A stretch of DNA of 64,000 nt, from positions 1-64,000 of the forward strand of contig CAYMPJ010000006.1 of NCBI GenBank assembly GCA_964392325.1. Reading direction: 5' to 3'. Origin of the DNA: CALLPQ01 sp964392325 (GTDB taxonomy: Bacteria > Pseudomonadota > Alphaproteobacteria > Caulobacterales > Parvularculaceae). Below the pieces are notes generated by a model that saw nothing but the letters and a program-made list of their open reading frames with translations, was not told the origin of the DNA and did no database searches. Positions 7,989-16,604 of this stretch are shown here, piece after piece; position 1 is the first letter of the stretch; each line of letters begins with the position of its first letter. The position numbers were made by a program, and so were the translations under genes.

Positions 7989-8429
7989 ATGCACGCATTT
8001 CAACAAATGCATCAAGCGATAGGCGCGGAGGCCTTTACTCAACAAGTGGTAAGCACCGCACCTTATTTCAGTAGCATTGATCCTATACTGACAAAATTAG
8101 AAGCTGGCCATGCCGAAGTGGAGCTTAAGAATCAAAAGAAAGTACATAACCATCTGGGAACCGTTCACGCGATTGCGATGTGCAATGCTGCCGAGCTTGT
8201 GGCCGGTATGGCGACCACCATATCAATCCCAGAAAAATCCCGTTGGATACCCAAAGGCATGACGGTTGCTTATTTAGCGAAAGCCAAAACCGACCTCAAG
8301 GTCGTTACAGAAGCTACCGAAGTCGATTTTTCAGTTGCAGGAGACATCATTGTTCCCGTCGCCGCTTATGACGAAAATGGCGTAAAAGTATTCACGGCGC
8401 ACATAACGATGAATGTGAAGCCCGCTTAG
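7989..8429 (+). CDS. Hotdog-fold protein, DUF4442/PaaI-like
   Basis: A 146-residue cytosolic protein of the hotdog fold. The central helix KKVHNHLGTVHAIAMCNAAELVAGMATTISIP contains the HNHLGTVHA motif seen in DUF4442 and related thioesterase-like proteins, followed by beta strands RWIPKGMTVAYLAKAKTDLKVV. Relatives hydrolyse or bind acyl-CoA thioesters, but the substrate here is unknown. A good ribosome site (AAGGAAG) precedes the ATG. It lies 41 bp after marR on the same strand and is probably co-transcribed with it. Confidence 0.85.
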   Translation: MHAFQQMHQAIGAEAFTQQVVSTAPYFSSIDPILTKLEAGHAEVELKNQKKVHNHLGTVHAIAMCNAAELVAGMATTISIPEKSRWIPKGMTVAYLAKAKTDLKVVTEATEVDFSVAGDIIVPVAAYDENGVKVFTAHITMNVKPA

Positions 8430-8488
8430 CGCGCCTAAAAAGATTATTTAGGCCGCACAAAGAGAAGAGCATTGGAGGAAGAGCAATC

Positions 8489-8866
8489 ATGACTATTGCG
8501 TTATCGCTCGCGATATTAATGTCTATCGTCACATTTTTGGTTCATACCTTTATTGGTGGAATTTATGTAGCACGCCCATTGCTCGCCGATAAAAACCTTC
8601 CCGTAGCAAGCAAGTGGCTGAACTATTATTGTTGGCATGTAACGTCAATAATGATTGTATTTCTAGGGATCGGTTTTTGGCTTTGCCAGCAAGATCAAGA
8701 AAATAGCGTGATGATCGGGTTTTTAGCAGCACTCTCAACCGCCTCCGCAATACTAAGCGCAGCTGTTGCTTTAAAGGGACGCATAAATCCGCTTCGATTT
8801 CCCTCAACATCGCTCTTTTCGGGTATCGCACTATGTGGATGGGCCGCTCTTTGGCAGGCAATGTAA
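8489..8866 (+). CDS. Small four-helix membrane protein
   Basis: A 125-residue integral membrane protein with about four hydrophobic segments (residues 3-27, 47-66, 73-93 and 104-123). A strong ribosome site, GGAGGAAG, precedes the ATG. It was not assigned to a family with confidence; the size and four-helix layout are like MAPEG-type or DoxX-type small membrane proteins. Its place between a hotdog protein and a MAPEG protein in a MarR-led group suggests lipid or xenobiotic metabolism. Confidence 0.75.
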   Translation: MTIALSLAILMSIVTFLVHTFIGGIYVARPLLADKNLPVASKWLNYYCWHVTSIMIVFLGIGFWLCQQDQENSVMIGFLAALSTASAILSAAVALKGRINPLRFPSTSLFSGIALCGWAALWQAM

Positions 8867-8999
8867 GCCATCAACTTAATACCGAACGGGAAGGCAATTT
8901 CCTTATTGGAGCGATTAATATTAATTCGTATAAAGAATATATGTAAAGAACCAGAAATCCTTATATCGAGGATAGGGTCGGATCGAAATAAGTAGGTTT

Positions 9000-9431
9000 A
9001 TGATGATACAAAATTCAGCACATATATTCTTTCCCGTAATTATTTTAATCCTCGGGACGTTAGTTTTTACAGCTATTATGGGCATTACGCGCCTAAAGGC
9101 TGCTAGGTCAGGGGCCGTTGAGTATCGTATTTTCAAAGTCTACCGCAATAAACAAAACATGCCACACACAATGCTTAAAATGAGCAATCATTACGATAAC
9201 CTCATGACTATGCCGATCATGTTTTACGTCATAGTGACGATGATTTACGTGACCCATAATGTCGATAAAACTTTTATCTTTTTAGCCTGGGGTTATGTCG
9301 CCACACGTCTGGTTCATACCTTCATTCATTTGGGCCAAAACCATCCCCTAAAACGTTTCTTCGCTTTTGGAACCGGAGTAATGATATTGTTTGCGATGAC
9401 CATAAGATTGACGTTTTTACTGGCAACCTGA
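9000..9431 (+). CDS. MAPEG family membrane protein
   Basis: A 143-residue protein with four TM helices. HYDNLMTMPIMFYVIVTMIY and WGYVATRLVHTFIHLGQNHPLKRFFAFG match the core of MAPEG proteins (membrane-associated proteins in eicosanoid and glutathione metabolism). In the family the loop and Arg residues bind glutathione; bacterial members often act in detoxification, but activity is not certain. Tandem ATGs at 9000 and 9003 are both usable. AGGT precedes them. This is the last gene of the MarR-led group, 133 bp beyond the previous one. Confidence 0.88.
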   Translation: MMIQNSAHIFFPVIILILGTLVFTAIMGITRLKAARSGAVEYRIFKVYRNKQNMPHTMLKMSNHYDNLMTMPIMFYVIVTMIYVTHNVDKTFIFLAWGYVATRLVHTFIHLGQNHPLKRFFAFGTGVMILFAMTIRLTFLLAT

Positions 9432-9554
9432 TTTGTACACTCAAAAAATGATACGACCCGTTTAGGTTTTGTGAAATTTTAAAGTGTCCTTATGAGGAAG
9501 CTTTGTCGAGGAATACACATTTTAATTTTACTACCGATTTAACAGTCACCTCAT

Positions 9555-9675
9555 AATGTCATCCCCACAACCAACACTCGTCATCCCCGCGAAAGCGGGG
9601 AACCATTTCTAAATGTTTCTTTGATTTTCGCATCTTTTATGGATTCCCGCTTTTGCGGGAATGACATTGGGGGAA
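9555..9675. repeat. Interspersed palindromic repeat, copy 2
   Basis: The left 29 bases match copy 1 at 3083 exactly. The hairpin CCCCGCGAAAGCGGGG is at 9585-9600 and the right-hand CCCGCTTTTGCGGG at about 9647-9660, followed by AATGAC. The outer GTCAT and ATGAC edges form an overall inverted repeat. The centre differs from copy 1, so the ends are the conserved part. It occupies most of the gene-free stretch 9432-9759; nothing else was recognised in the remainder except an imperfect DnaA-like TTATCCACG at 9734. Confidence 0.8.
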
Positions 9676-9759
9676 TCGCAGGTTCTTATCCAAAAACACT
9701 CTAGTTCTCAATTTATGCGCTACTCAAAAAAACTTATCCACGCCCTGTAAAATGCCTCC

Positions 9760-10473
9760 ATGATGCATTTTATGAAAATAGATGATCACGCGCACAGGGC
9801 AGAAGATGCGGCTACTCATTCCCATACGGAGGGTAGCTTTGAAGACGCTCGTATGCGCCGTTATGAGCGGTTATCGCTTTTAACTCTTGATCTGGCTGAA
9901 GAAGCGGGGGAGTGCGCCCGCTCGATTGGATATGTGGAAAGCGGCGGGACGACCCCGCGCAAGCAGCGCGGCGCAAAAGCGCGCTTTACCCAAGGGCTTG
10001 AAAATATGTCCCGCGCAATATGGGCCCATCAGGTGATTGAACGACTTCGGACCGGCAAGCCCAGTCGGGTTTTTGCAAATCCTACAAAACCCAATCAGTA
10101 TAATGCCGGGCAAGCCCCCCTCACCTCTTTCGACGAGATGACGGAGTTTACAGATTTTAGCGCGGGTTTCGAGGATGATTTAAACAATGGCGGCACACCG
10201 CCCACCGCTATTACCTTAACTGATCAAAACCCCGATAGTGAAAAATGGCAAGATCAGGAATTTGCAAGGGATGATGTCTCCGATCTGGAGGATATTCAAG
10301 ACGGCGATAATCAATCCCTCCCGTCACAACAAAATCCCCCAATCAAAAACCCGCAATCCGCGCCAGAAAACCGCGCGCCAGATAAGGGACTGGATATTGA
10401 AAAACTGCTCACCGAAATTTTGCAGGAGCTACCCACGGTGGAAGAAGACGTGGATGATCGAAGCCCGGATTGA
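9760..10473 (+). CDS. Hypothetical acidic protein
   Basis: A 237-residue soluble protein not recognised. Residues about 25-105 form a helical, basic domain (ARMRRYERLSLLTLDLAEEAGECARSIGYVESGG...AIWAHQVIERLRTG). The rest is acidic and probably disordered, rich in D, N, Q and P, ending in a short helix DIEKLLTEILQELPTVEEDVDD. No signal peptide or TM segment. The layout suggests a small folded or nucleic-acid-binding head with a flexible acidic tail. There is no ribosome site; TAAAAT at 9748-9753 could be a -10 placing the transcript start at the ATG. Convergent with the mechanosensitive channel gene, 15 bp away. Confidence 0.75.
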   Translation: MMHFMKIDDHAHRAEDAATHSHTEGSFEDARMRRYERLSLLTLDLAEEAGECARSIGYVESGGTTPRKQRGAKARFTQGLENMSRAIWAHQVIERLRTGKPSRVFANPTKPNQYNAGQAPLTSFDEMTEFTDFSAGFEDDLNNGGTPPTAITLTDQNPDSEKWQDQEFARDDVSDLEDIQDGDNQSLPSQQNPPIKNPQSAPENRAPDKGLDIEKLLTEILQELPTVEEDVDDRSPD

Positions 10474-10488
10474 CGAGGCTTGTTAAGT

Positions 10489-11748
10489 TTATCCTTTTAA
10501 ATTGGCAAAATCTCTACCAACCGGATTTTGGAAAATGGCAAGATCAAAATCACCGGCAGCGGCCAGAATATGATCAAAAATATCAGCCATAATCCCTTCA
10601 TAGGGCACCCAATTTGTCTGCGTACTAAAGACATAAATTTCAATGGGCAGGCCGGTTTCGCCGGGGGCGAGCTGGCGCACTAGAAATGTATGATCCTGAC
10701 TGATTTGCGGATGATTGCGCAAATAGGCCTGAATATAGGCACGAAACGTCCCGACATTTGTCAGGCGGCGGCCATTCACCTGCGCGCTCTCATCAATGCC
10801 GGCTTTTTCATTAAAGGCATCCACTTCTTTTATTTTTGTATCAATATAATCCGTGATGAACTGGATTTTTGAAAACCGCGATAGCATCTCTTCGTCACAA
10901 AATTTTATCGTGGACATATCAATAGAGATGGATCGCTTAATGCGCCTCGCGCCGGTATCCTGCATACCGCGCCAGTTTTTAAAACTATCGGTGATCAATG
11001 AATTTGTCGGGATTGTTGTGATGGTTTTATCGAAATTGCGTATCTTTACCGTGGTTAGTGCAATTTCAAGAATATCTCCGTCAACACCATATTTGGGCAT
11101 TTCAATCCAGTCACCCACGCTCAGCATTTTATTGGCTGTGAGTTGAATACCAGCGACAAAACCCAGAATTGGATCTTTAAATACAAACATGAAAACCGCG
11201 GCGAGCGCGCCAAGCCCTGCAAAAAATGTCAGTGGTGACTCGCCCATCACGATTGATAGGATCATTATAAAGCCGACAAGATAAACAACCAGCTTGGCGA
11301 TCTGCGTAAAGCTATTGATCGGGATTTGCCTCGACACCGCATAAGTCTGGTAAATTGATAGTGCCGCATTAATCAGCGCATCAAGGAAAAGGACAGTGAC
11401 GACAACCATCGCAATTAACGCGAGTACAACAAACACTTGCCCGATTGCGGGATATTGACCAAAAACAATCGGCGCGGCGCGATAGATTATATAAGCGGGC
11501 ACCAGGCGGGCGAGCCGCTCGAACGCGCCGCTTGCAACCAACATGTCATCGCGCTTTGAGGCTGTTTTTGCGACCAGCTTTTTGATATTGCCGGCAATCA
11601 AATGTTTGACAATAAAATGCACCAATAGGGCAACGGCAATAACCGCGCACCAGACGATTATTGTTGCAAGCATCACGGCCAGAGAAGGGGCAACTGAAAA
11701 GGTTTCAAGAAAACTGGATAATTTATCAATCATTGGAAAACTCGTCAT
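10489..11748 (-). CDS. Mechanosensitive ion channel, MscS family
   Basis: A 419-residue inner-membrane channel protein. About five TM helices occupy residues 20-190. The MscS core follows: FFAGLGALAAVFMFVFKDPILGFVAGIQLTANKMLSVGDWIEMPKYGVDGDILEIALTTVKIRNFDKTITTIPTNSLITDSFKNW, which covers the pore helix and the beta-domain entry. The length and W-I-E-M-P stretch resemble the YbdG-type branch more than the 286-residue E. coli MscS. It should release solutes on hypo-osmotic shock. Downstream of purine nucleoside phosphorylase on the same strand, but separated by 107 bp. Confidence 0.92.
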   Translation of the reverse strand: MTSFPMIDKLSSFLETFSVAPSLAVMLATIIVWCAVIAVALLVHFIVKHLIAGNIKKLVAKTASKRDDMLVASGAFERLARLVPAYIIYRAAPIVFGQYPAIGQVFVVLALIAMVVVTVLFLDALINAALSIYQTYAVSRQIPINSFTQIAKLVVYLVGFIMILSIVMGESPLTFFAGLGALAAVFMFVFKDPILGFVAGIQLTANKMLSVGDWIEMPKYGVDGDILEIALTTVKIRNFDKTITTIPTNSLITDSFKNWRGMQDTGARRIKRSISIDMSTIKFCDEEMLSRFSKIQFITDYIDTKIKEVDAFNEKAGIDESAQVNGRRLTNVGTFRAYIQAYLRNHPQISQDHTFLVRQLAPGETGLPIEIYVFSTQTNWVPYEGIMADIFDHILAAAGDFDLAIFQNPVGRDFANLKG

Positions 11749-11855
11749 ATTTAACGGGACATATACTCATCTCTTGGTTTGCCCTTAATGCAAAGAAATT
11801 TGTGCCCCGCGATAAAACGCGGATGTTAGGGCTAAGAGTTTGATGGCCGGGAAGA

Positions 11856-12689
11856 TTAGCCAATGTCACCCAATACAATCTGCAAAACCTCGTCGATTTG
11901 TTCCCCCCCCTTTTTTGCGTATGCAATCACCTCTTCGAGCGTATCTGGCTGCTGGTCCTCGCTGCCGGTTGCTTTATTGGTGATGACCGACAAACCCAGT
12001 ACACGCATCCCGCAATGGTTTGCCGCAATCGTCTCCAAGACAGTAGACATCCCCACCATGTCCCCGCCGCTTTGACGAAAATAACGCCGTTCAGCCGAAG
12101 TCTCCAGCGAGGGACCAGTGACGCCAACGTAAATGCCCTCATCGAGATTTTTGCCAAGTTTGGAATTGACGAGCTGGCGCAATTCCTTGTCATAGGCTTG
12201 AGACATATCGGCAAAGCGTACACCAATTTCCGGGGCATCAATGCCAATCAAAGGGTTGGCTCCCGTCAGATTAATATGATCACGGATCATAGCAATATCG
12301 CCCGGCTCATAATCGGGATTCAATCCGCCTGCTGCATTTGTAATAATCAAGGTCTCAACCCCGAGTGCGCCCATAAGATAAACAGGCATAACGACATCAA
12401 GAGCGCTATAGCCCTCATAAAGATGGACCCGCCCCTGACTGGCAATCACCGGAACGCCGTGCAAGGTTCCAAAAATCATCTGCCCCACATGGGTCGGCGC
12501 TGTTGAAGGAACCAATCCGTCTATGTCTTTTGTAGGCACAATCGCCTCCGCAAGGATCCCCTGAGCAACCTCGCCAAGACCGCTCCCAAGAATAAGCCCG
12601 ACCTTGCCGCCCTTACCATCTGCCAGCACTGAACGCGGAAGCGAATTAATCGCATTGGTAATTCGCGAAACCAGATCGATATCGGCCAT
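11856..12689 (-). CDS. punA: Purine-nucleoside phosphorylase (trimeric, family 2)
   Basis: A 277-residue enzyme that cleaves purine nucleosides with phosphate to free base and ribose-1-phosphate (salvage). The phosphate-binding loop GLILGSGLGEVAQ is at about residues 31-43. GRVHLYEGYS and the TNAAGGLNPDYEPGDIAMIRDHINLTGANPLIG block are typical of the trimeric PNP/MTAP family. The base-binding segment DMVGMSTVLETIAAN...LGLSVITNKATG carries the conserved Glu and Asn. Asn in ITNKATG suggests preference for 6-oxopurines (guanosine, inosine) over methylthioadenosine. An amidohydrolase of the adenosine/MTA deaminase type lies 37 bp upstream, so the two probably form a purine salvage operon. Confidence 0.93.
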   Translation of the reverse strand: MADIDLVSRITNAINSLPRSVLADGKGGKVGLILGSGLGEVAQGILAEAIVPTKDIDGLVPSTAPTHVGQMIFGTLHGVPVIASQGRVHLYEGYSALDVVMPVYLMGALGVETLIITNAAGGLNPDYEPGDIAMIRDHINLTGANPLIGIDAPEIGVRFADMSQAYDKELRQLVNSKLGKNLDEGIYVGVTGPSLETSAERRYFRQSGGDMVGMSTVLETIAANHCGMRVLGLSVITNKATGSEDQQPDTLEEVIAYAKKGGEQIDEVLQIVLGDIG

Positions 12690-12726
12690 AGTTTTTCTAG
12701 TCCTTATTTTTAAAATTCAACGCTGG

Positions 12727-14100
12727 TTAGTTTTCAAGAGTTGCTTTAATCGCCGGGCCCAAGGCTCTTACTTTTTCAACAATTTCGCCCTGATCCACAT
12801 TTACCAATTCCCCCCCTTTTACCACCTGTTTGCCCGCAACATAAACATCACGAACATCTTTGTGGGACGCAGCAAAAACAAGATGATCAATTGGATCAAA
12901 GATCGGAACGCTATGAAGTTGATCGTTAGAAACAATGATAAAATCTGCACGCTTACCAATTTCCAGCGAACCGGCCTCCCCCGCAATCCCAAGCGCCCTG
13001 GCCCCGTTCAATGTCGCCATCGCCAAGGCGTCTTTTGCGCTAACAGCCAATGCGTCTTGATTAAACCCATTATGAAGGGTGCCCGCAAGGCGAAGGGCTT
13101 TCCATAAATCAAGATCGTTCCCGCTAACTGCGCCATCCGTGCCAAGGCTCACATTAATGCCTAGCTTTAGAAGATCAGGCACTGGCGCAATTCCGGACCC
13201 CAGTTTTAGATTAGACATCGAATTATGTGAAACATGGGTGCCAGATTTTGCAAGTAATTCCATCTCCCCTTCATCAAGATGCACGCAGTGAGCCAGCACC
13301 GCATTTTTACCAAGCAGCCCGCAATGATTCAAATGATCAATAACCCGCCGACCATATTGTCCGTGCACTATATTTTGTTCCATAGCGGTCTCCGCCGCAT
13401 GGATTGTAATCAATGCGTCAAAGTCATCGCGAACCCTCAAGGCCGTCTTGATGCTTTCAGGCGAGACTGTATAGGCCCCATGCACACTAACGCTCGGTAT
13501 CAGCGTCTCATGATCTTTATGCTCTTCAAAAAATGTGCGCGCCAGTCCCTCTCGTTGATCGGCAGTTGCTCCGTCTATGCCTGGCGGATCAAAAAACAAT
13601 CCGCCCGTTGCCACCCGCAGTCCCAAAGCCTCCCCCGCACGGATAATTGCAGCAGGCTCCCAGAACATATCCAGGACTGTCGTCACACCATTTAACAAAT
13701 TCTCCCCAAGCCCAAGCAATGACCCCAGTTCGATTGTTTCCGGATTAAGGATTGCACTTTCCGCTATCCATAGTTTTTCCAACCAAGGCTCAAGAGGCAA
13801 CCCTTCAACAAGGCCGCGAAACAAACTATCCCCGCCATGACAATGTGTGTTAATCAAACCAGGCATCAATACTTGACCCATAGCATCGATATATCTCGAT
13901 GCTTGATAGAGCGAACCATCACTAACACTGGAATTATTTGACCCGTGACCAATCCCAACAATCTTACCGTCCCTCACCGCGATCATCCCATCGGGATAAA
14001 GCGTATGCGCATCATCACAGCTGACAATGACAGCATTATGGATAAGCAAATCAAATGGTTTCTGATTTGACTTCAGTGATGCGTCGAACGAGTTAATCAT
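12727..14100 (-). CDS. Amidohydrolase, MTA/SAH deaminase-like
   Basis: A 457-residue TIM-barrel amidohydrolase from the ATG at 14100 (preceded by AGAAGAG); a longer TTG start at 14169 is less likely. Zinc ligands can be seen: HCH at residues 86-88 (MPGLINTHCHGG), His in ITIHAAET, His in VLAHCVHLDEGE and Asp in SLGTDGAVSGND. The C-terminal beta sandwich contains GKRADFIIV. This is the pattern of 5-methylthioadenosine/S-adenosylhomocysteine deaminases and related aminohydrolases (for example guanine or TRZ/ATZ-type). The pairing with a purine nucleoside phosphorylase supports a purine substrate, but the exact one is not settled. Confidence 0.85.
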   Translation of the reverse strand: MINSFDASLKSNQKPFDLLIHNAVIVSCDDAHTLYPDGMIAVRDGKIVGIGHGSNNSSVSDGSLYQASRYIDAMGQVLMPGLINTHCHGGDSLFRGLVEGLPLEPWLEKLWIAESAILNPETIELGSLLGLGENLLNGVTTVLDMFWEPAAIIRAGEALGLRVATGGLFFDPPGIDGATADQREGLARTFFEEHKDHETLIPSVSVHGAYTVSPESIKTALRVRDDFDALITIHAAETAMEQNIVHGQYGRRVIDHLNHCGLLGKNAVLAHCVHLDEGEMELLAKSGTHVSHNSMSNLKLGSGIAPVPDLLKLGINVSLGTDGAVSGNDLDLWKALRLAGTLHNGFNQDALAVSAKDALAMATLNGARALGIAGEAGSLEIGKRADFIIVSNDQLHSVPIFDPIDHLVFAASHKDVRDVYVAGKQVVKGGELVNVDQGEIVEKVRALGPAIKATLEN

Positions 14101-14264
14101 AATGTCTCTTCTGGCGCGTAAAATTGAATTGGTCAGCGGTTTTGCTGTAAAGACACGCGAACAATACAACGCCGGAACACATGCCTGATAAGTCCCATTG
14201 ATAAAAACATATCCTGAGGTCTAGTTCTTATATCTTTCGCGTTGATAGACAAGGTTGAACACCA

Positions 14265-14636
14265 ATGAAAAACAACACCGCATCGCTGGCCCTGTTACGC
14301 CATGAAGCCAAAAAGGAAGTATGGATTGAAGAGGGCATTTATGTCTATGAATTGCTCAACCACCCCGGCCACCCGCAATCATCCCTTGCGCGGTGCCGAT
14401 TACCCGCTTTTCATATCACCCAGAACCATCAGCTCACGGTCGATGAAACTTATATTATAGAAAGCGGTGTGGGAGAGATGCAGGTTGGCGGCGAGACTTT
14501 TGCTGTAAAGGCCGGGGATTGCATTCATATCCCCAAAGAGACCAGCCAAAACATTGAAAATAAAAGTAATGACGATCTTATCTTTCTCGCCTTGTGTATC
14601 CCCGCATTTACGCCAGATTGTTACACAGCTATTTGA
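14265..14636 (+). CDS. Cupin-domain protein
   Basis: A 123-residue single-domain cupin. Motif 1 is partial (FHITQNHQLTVDETYIIESGVGEMQVGG, with two His and a Glu as possible metal ligands). Motif 2 is GDCIHIPKETSQNIEN. Small cupins are often metal-dependent isomerases, dioxygenases or sugar epimerases, or binding proteins; no substrate can be given. It is divergent from the amidohydrolase and convergent with ubiK, whose 3' end it overlaps by eight bases. Confidence 0.82.
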   Translation: MKNNTASLALLRHEAKKEVWIEEGIYVYELLNHPGHPQSSLARCRLPAFHITQNHQLTVDETYIIESGVGEMQVGGETFAVKAGDCIHIPKETSQNIENKSNDDLIFLALCIPAFTPDCYTAI

Positions 14637-14874
14637 CTTTGGCCTCGAGGGCCTCAATACGCAATTTCAAGGCTTCATTTTCCTCGCGCGCTAAGCTGGC
14701 CATTTCCTGAACGGCCTCAAACTCCTCGCGCGTGACAAGATCCATATCACCAAGGATTTTTTGTAACTGCCCCCGAAATACTGTCTCCGCCTCACGGCGC
14801 ACCCCGTCAGCAGCGCCCGCCGCCTCGGTCATGACTTGGGAAATCTGGTCAAAAAATGGGTTCTGGGTTTGCAT
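14629..14874 (-). CDS. ubiK: Ubiquinone biosynthesis accessory factor UbiK-like
   Basis: An 81-residue protein of the BMFP/YqiC family: MQTQNPFFDQISQVMTEAAGAADGVRREAETVFRGQLQKILGDMDLVTREEFEAVQEMASLAREENEALKLRIEALEAKVK. The amphipathic N-terminal helix and C-terminal coiled coil (from about residue 45) are the family hallmarks. In enterobacteria UbiK helps the late steps of ubiquinone synthesis, probably by linking the Ubi complex to lipid. ATG at 14874 chosen over a GTG at 14889 because the family starts with MQT-NPFFD-like sequence. Confidence 0.88.
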   Translation of the reverse strand: MQTQNPFFDQISQVMTEAAGAADGVRREAETVFRGQLQKILGDMDLVTREEFEAVQEMASLAREENEALKLRIEALEAKVK

Positions 14875-15075
14875 GGGTTCGGCCTTCACTCAGTTGTTGG
14901 TTATTTTTATATAGAAAGGTTTTTGTCGATTTCAATTAACATAAATTAGCCCGGTGAGCCTCTCCCATATCGCCGCGTTTAAAAACACCGCAAAGGGGGG
15001 ACGATTAGCGCAATAACGATAGTATCCTCTTATTTTGTCCCCGGTTGAAAGGCTTCTGTTATACATAAACTTGAA

Positions 15076-15495
15076 TTATCGGTTCAGGCGCATCTTGTTT
15101 TTAATATCCATCATAAAGGCAGCAGACATTCCAAAAAGCAAAAACCCGTTTGCGGCGGTGGCACCAGGCAGAAGCCGCCATTCTTTGGCAATTTCAATCC
15201 CCCCAAGCCCCAGCGTAGTATAACTAACACTGGAAAAATACAGAGCAGTCTCAAAATCTTCAACTACCCCCAAGCGCAGATAGGCATACCCCCAAATTCC
15301 AATTTCCAGAAAGTGAGCAAAACTCAACACCAATGCCAAAAACACCAAAATAATCATATTACGCATGAACCGGATCGCGCTTGGCATTTGCTTGAAAAAA
15401 GGCCTCATGCAACTGGCGGCAATGGCAATGAAAAAACCATGGATTAAGGTGGTTATGCCCAAAAGCAGAGCTGATGTTGTGAGTTGCTGTAACAA
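15076..15495 (-). CDS. Two-TM potassium-channel-like protein
   Basis: A 139-residue membrane protein of the ion-channel 2 family. TM1 is at about residues 10-32, another hydrophobic helix at 48-70, the pore helix and selectivity-filter region ALYFSSVSYTTLGLGGIEI at about 84-102 (TTLGLG in place of the classical TVGYG) and the last TM at about 107-128. The altered filter makes ion selectivity uncertain. Start is a TTG at 15495 supported by AGGAAAG five bases upstream; no ATG is available at a sensible place. Confidence 0.8.
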   Translation of the reverse strand: MLQQLTTSALLLGITTLIHGFFIAIAASCMRPFFKQMPSAIRFMRNMIILVFLALVLSFAHFLEIGIWGYAYLRLGVVEDFETALYFSSVSYTTLGLGGIEIAKEWRLLPGATAANGFLLFGMSAAFMMDIKNKMRLNR

Positions 15496-15597
15496 GGCTC
15501 TTTCCTGAAATTAACTAGGGGCACAATGCCATACTTGCTTGAAATATTCGAGGGGATAAAATTAAAACCGGAGGAGATTTGTTTAGAATGCAGAGAT

Positions 15598-16302
15598 TCA
15601 GCCCTTTTCGGGGTCATCACCGAGTGAAATCGAATTCCCTGCCAATGGGTTTTCATCCGCAGTTAAATTCTGACCCAAAACGTTTGGTTGGCCATTAGCA
15701 TCAAGAACAGTCAATATTTTATCAAGGCGATTGCTGGCCGATCTTACGGAAACATCTGTGCTGTCCAAATATTCTTTTAGCGAGTCCACATCTATGGAAC
15801 TTCTTTCAAGAGTTTTCTTTATCTTACTGATCTCGCTGGACAATTCATTGACAATCTCTGAGCGATCTGTTTTGGCGCGCGCAGATTTCCTCGGCCAAAT
15901 ACGCGATTGCACTTTTGTCTCTTCGCTGTAACCAATCCGATCATCTCCCTTTACAGAAACCTCTTCCCCCTCATCAACACTCAAGGAATCCTGCTCACCC
16001 TTCAAATCCCTATATTGCTCCTCATCAGCAACAAAGCTTTGCTCAAGAGCCCTTGGCTCCATATCTGCTGACCCCATATCAGCTGCCTCGCTTTCAGCTG
16101 ACAATGTGTCGCCTGAAATTGATGTTTCACTATCCAGTACACAAGACCCTGTACGGGCTCTCAGGAGGGCCAATTCATCTTCCAGTTCCATCATTTGTTT
16201 ACGCGAGCGCCCCCAAACAATCGCACCCAGCAATAGACCGGTAAAAAAAGACACGGCCGCGATCGCGATCTCATAAATGTCTATGTTTTCCAAATATTCC
16301 AC
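15598..16302 (-). CDS. Hypothetical TM-anchored coiled-coil protein
   Basis: A protein of about 234 residues, not recognised. It has one N-terminal TM helix (about residues 9-28, EIAIAAVSFFTGLLLGAIVW) followed by GRSRKQMMELEDELALLRAR, a coiled coil. The middle is an acidic, serine-rich disordered stretch (about residues 50-130). A second coiled coil lies near the C-terminus (IVNELSSEISKIKKTLERSSIDVDSLKEYLDS). Start is uncertain: GTG at 16302 has GAG at good spacing, while a TTG at 16320 is also open. The topology suits a membrane-tethered structural or scaffolding protein, but no function is assigned. Confidence 0.7.
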   Translation of the reverse strand: MEYLENIDIYEIAIAAVSFFTGLLLGAIVWGRSRKQMMELEDELALLRARTGSCVLDSETSISGDTLSAESEAADMGSADMEPRALEQSFVADEEQYRDLKGEQDSLSVDEGEEVSVKGDDRIGYSEETKVQSRIWPRKSARAKTDRSEIVNELSSEISKIKKTLERSSIDVDSLKEYLDSTDVSVRSASNRLDKILTVLDANGQPNVLGQNLTADENPLAGNSISLGDDPEKG

Positions 16303-16604
16303 TGCGATCTCATTTACCAAACAATGCCAAATCTTTGTTTTTACTGGGCTTTCAATATTTACGTGATGTATGAACCATTAGCTAAACAAGCAAAAACAAT
16401 GCCAGATTTCCTTAATATTGGCCGTAAACAGCGCCCCCATAAACAGCACCCAAGACAAACTCCCCGGCTACGCCTTTTTCCTCATAAATCCCGCAAAAAA
16501 GCACAAAGGAAGCCAATGCCCAATGCTGAACTAAAACTGGCCTGTTTGCAGCCACAATAGGGGCTTATCAACCCACGCAAGCAGGATTTTGAAAGGGCTC
16601 TCAA

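Noticed and set aside
16324..16560. 78-residue basic + strand ORF before the FAD oxidoreductase
   Set aside because: Low-complexity K/R/P/Q composition, no ribosome site, no resemblance to a family.
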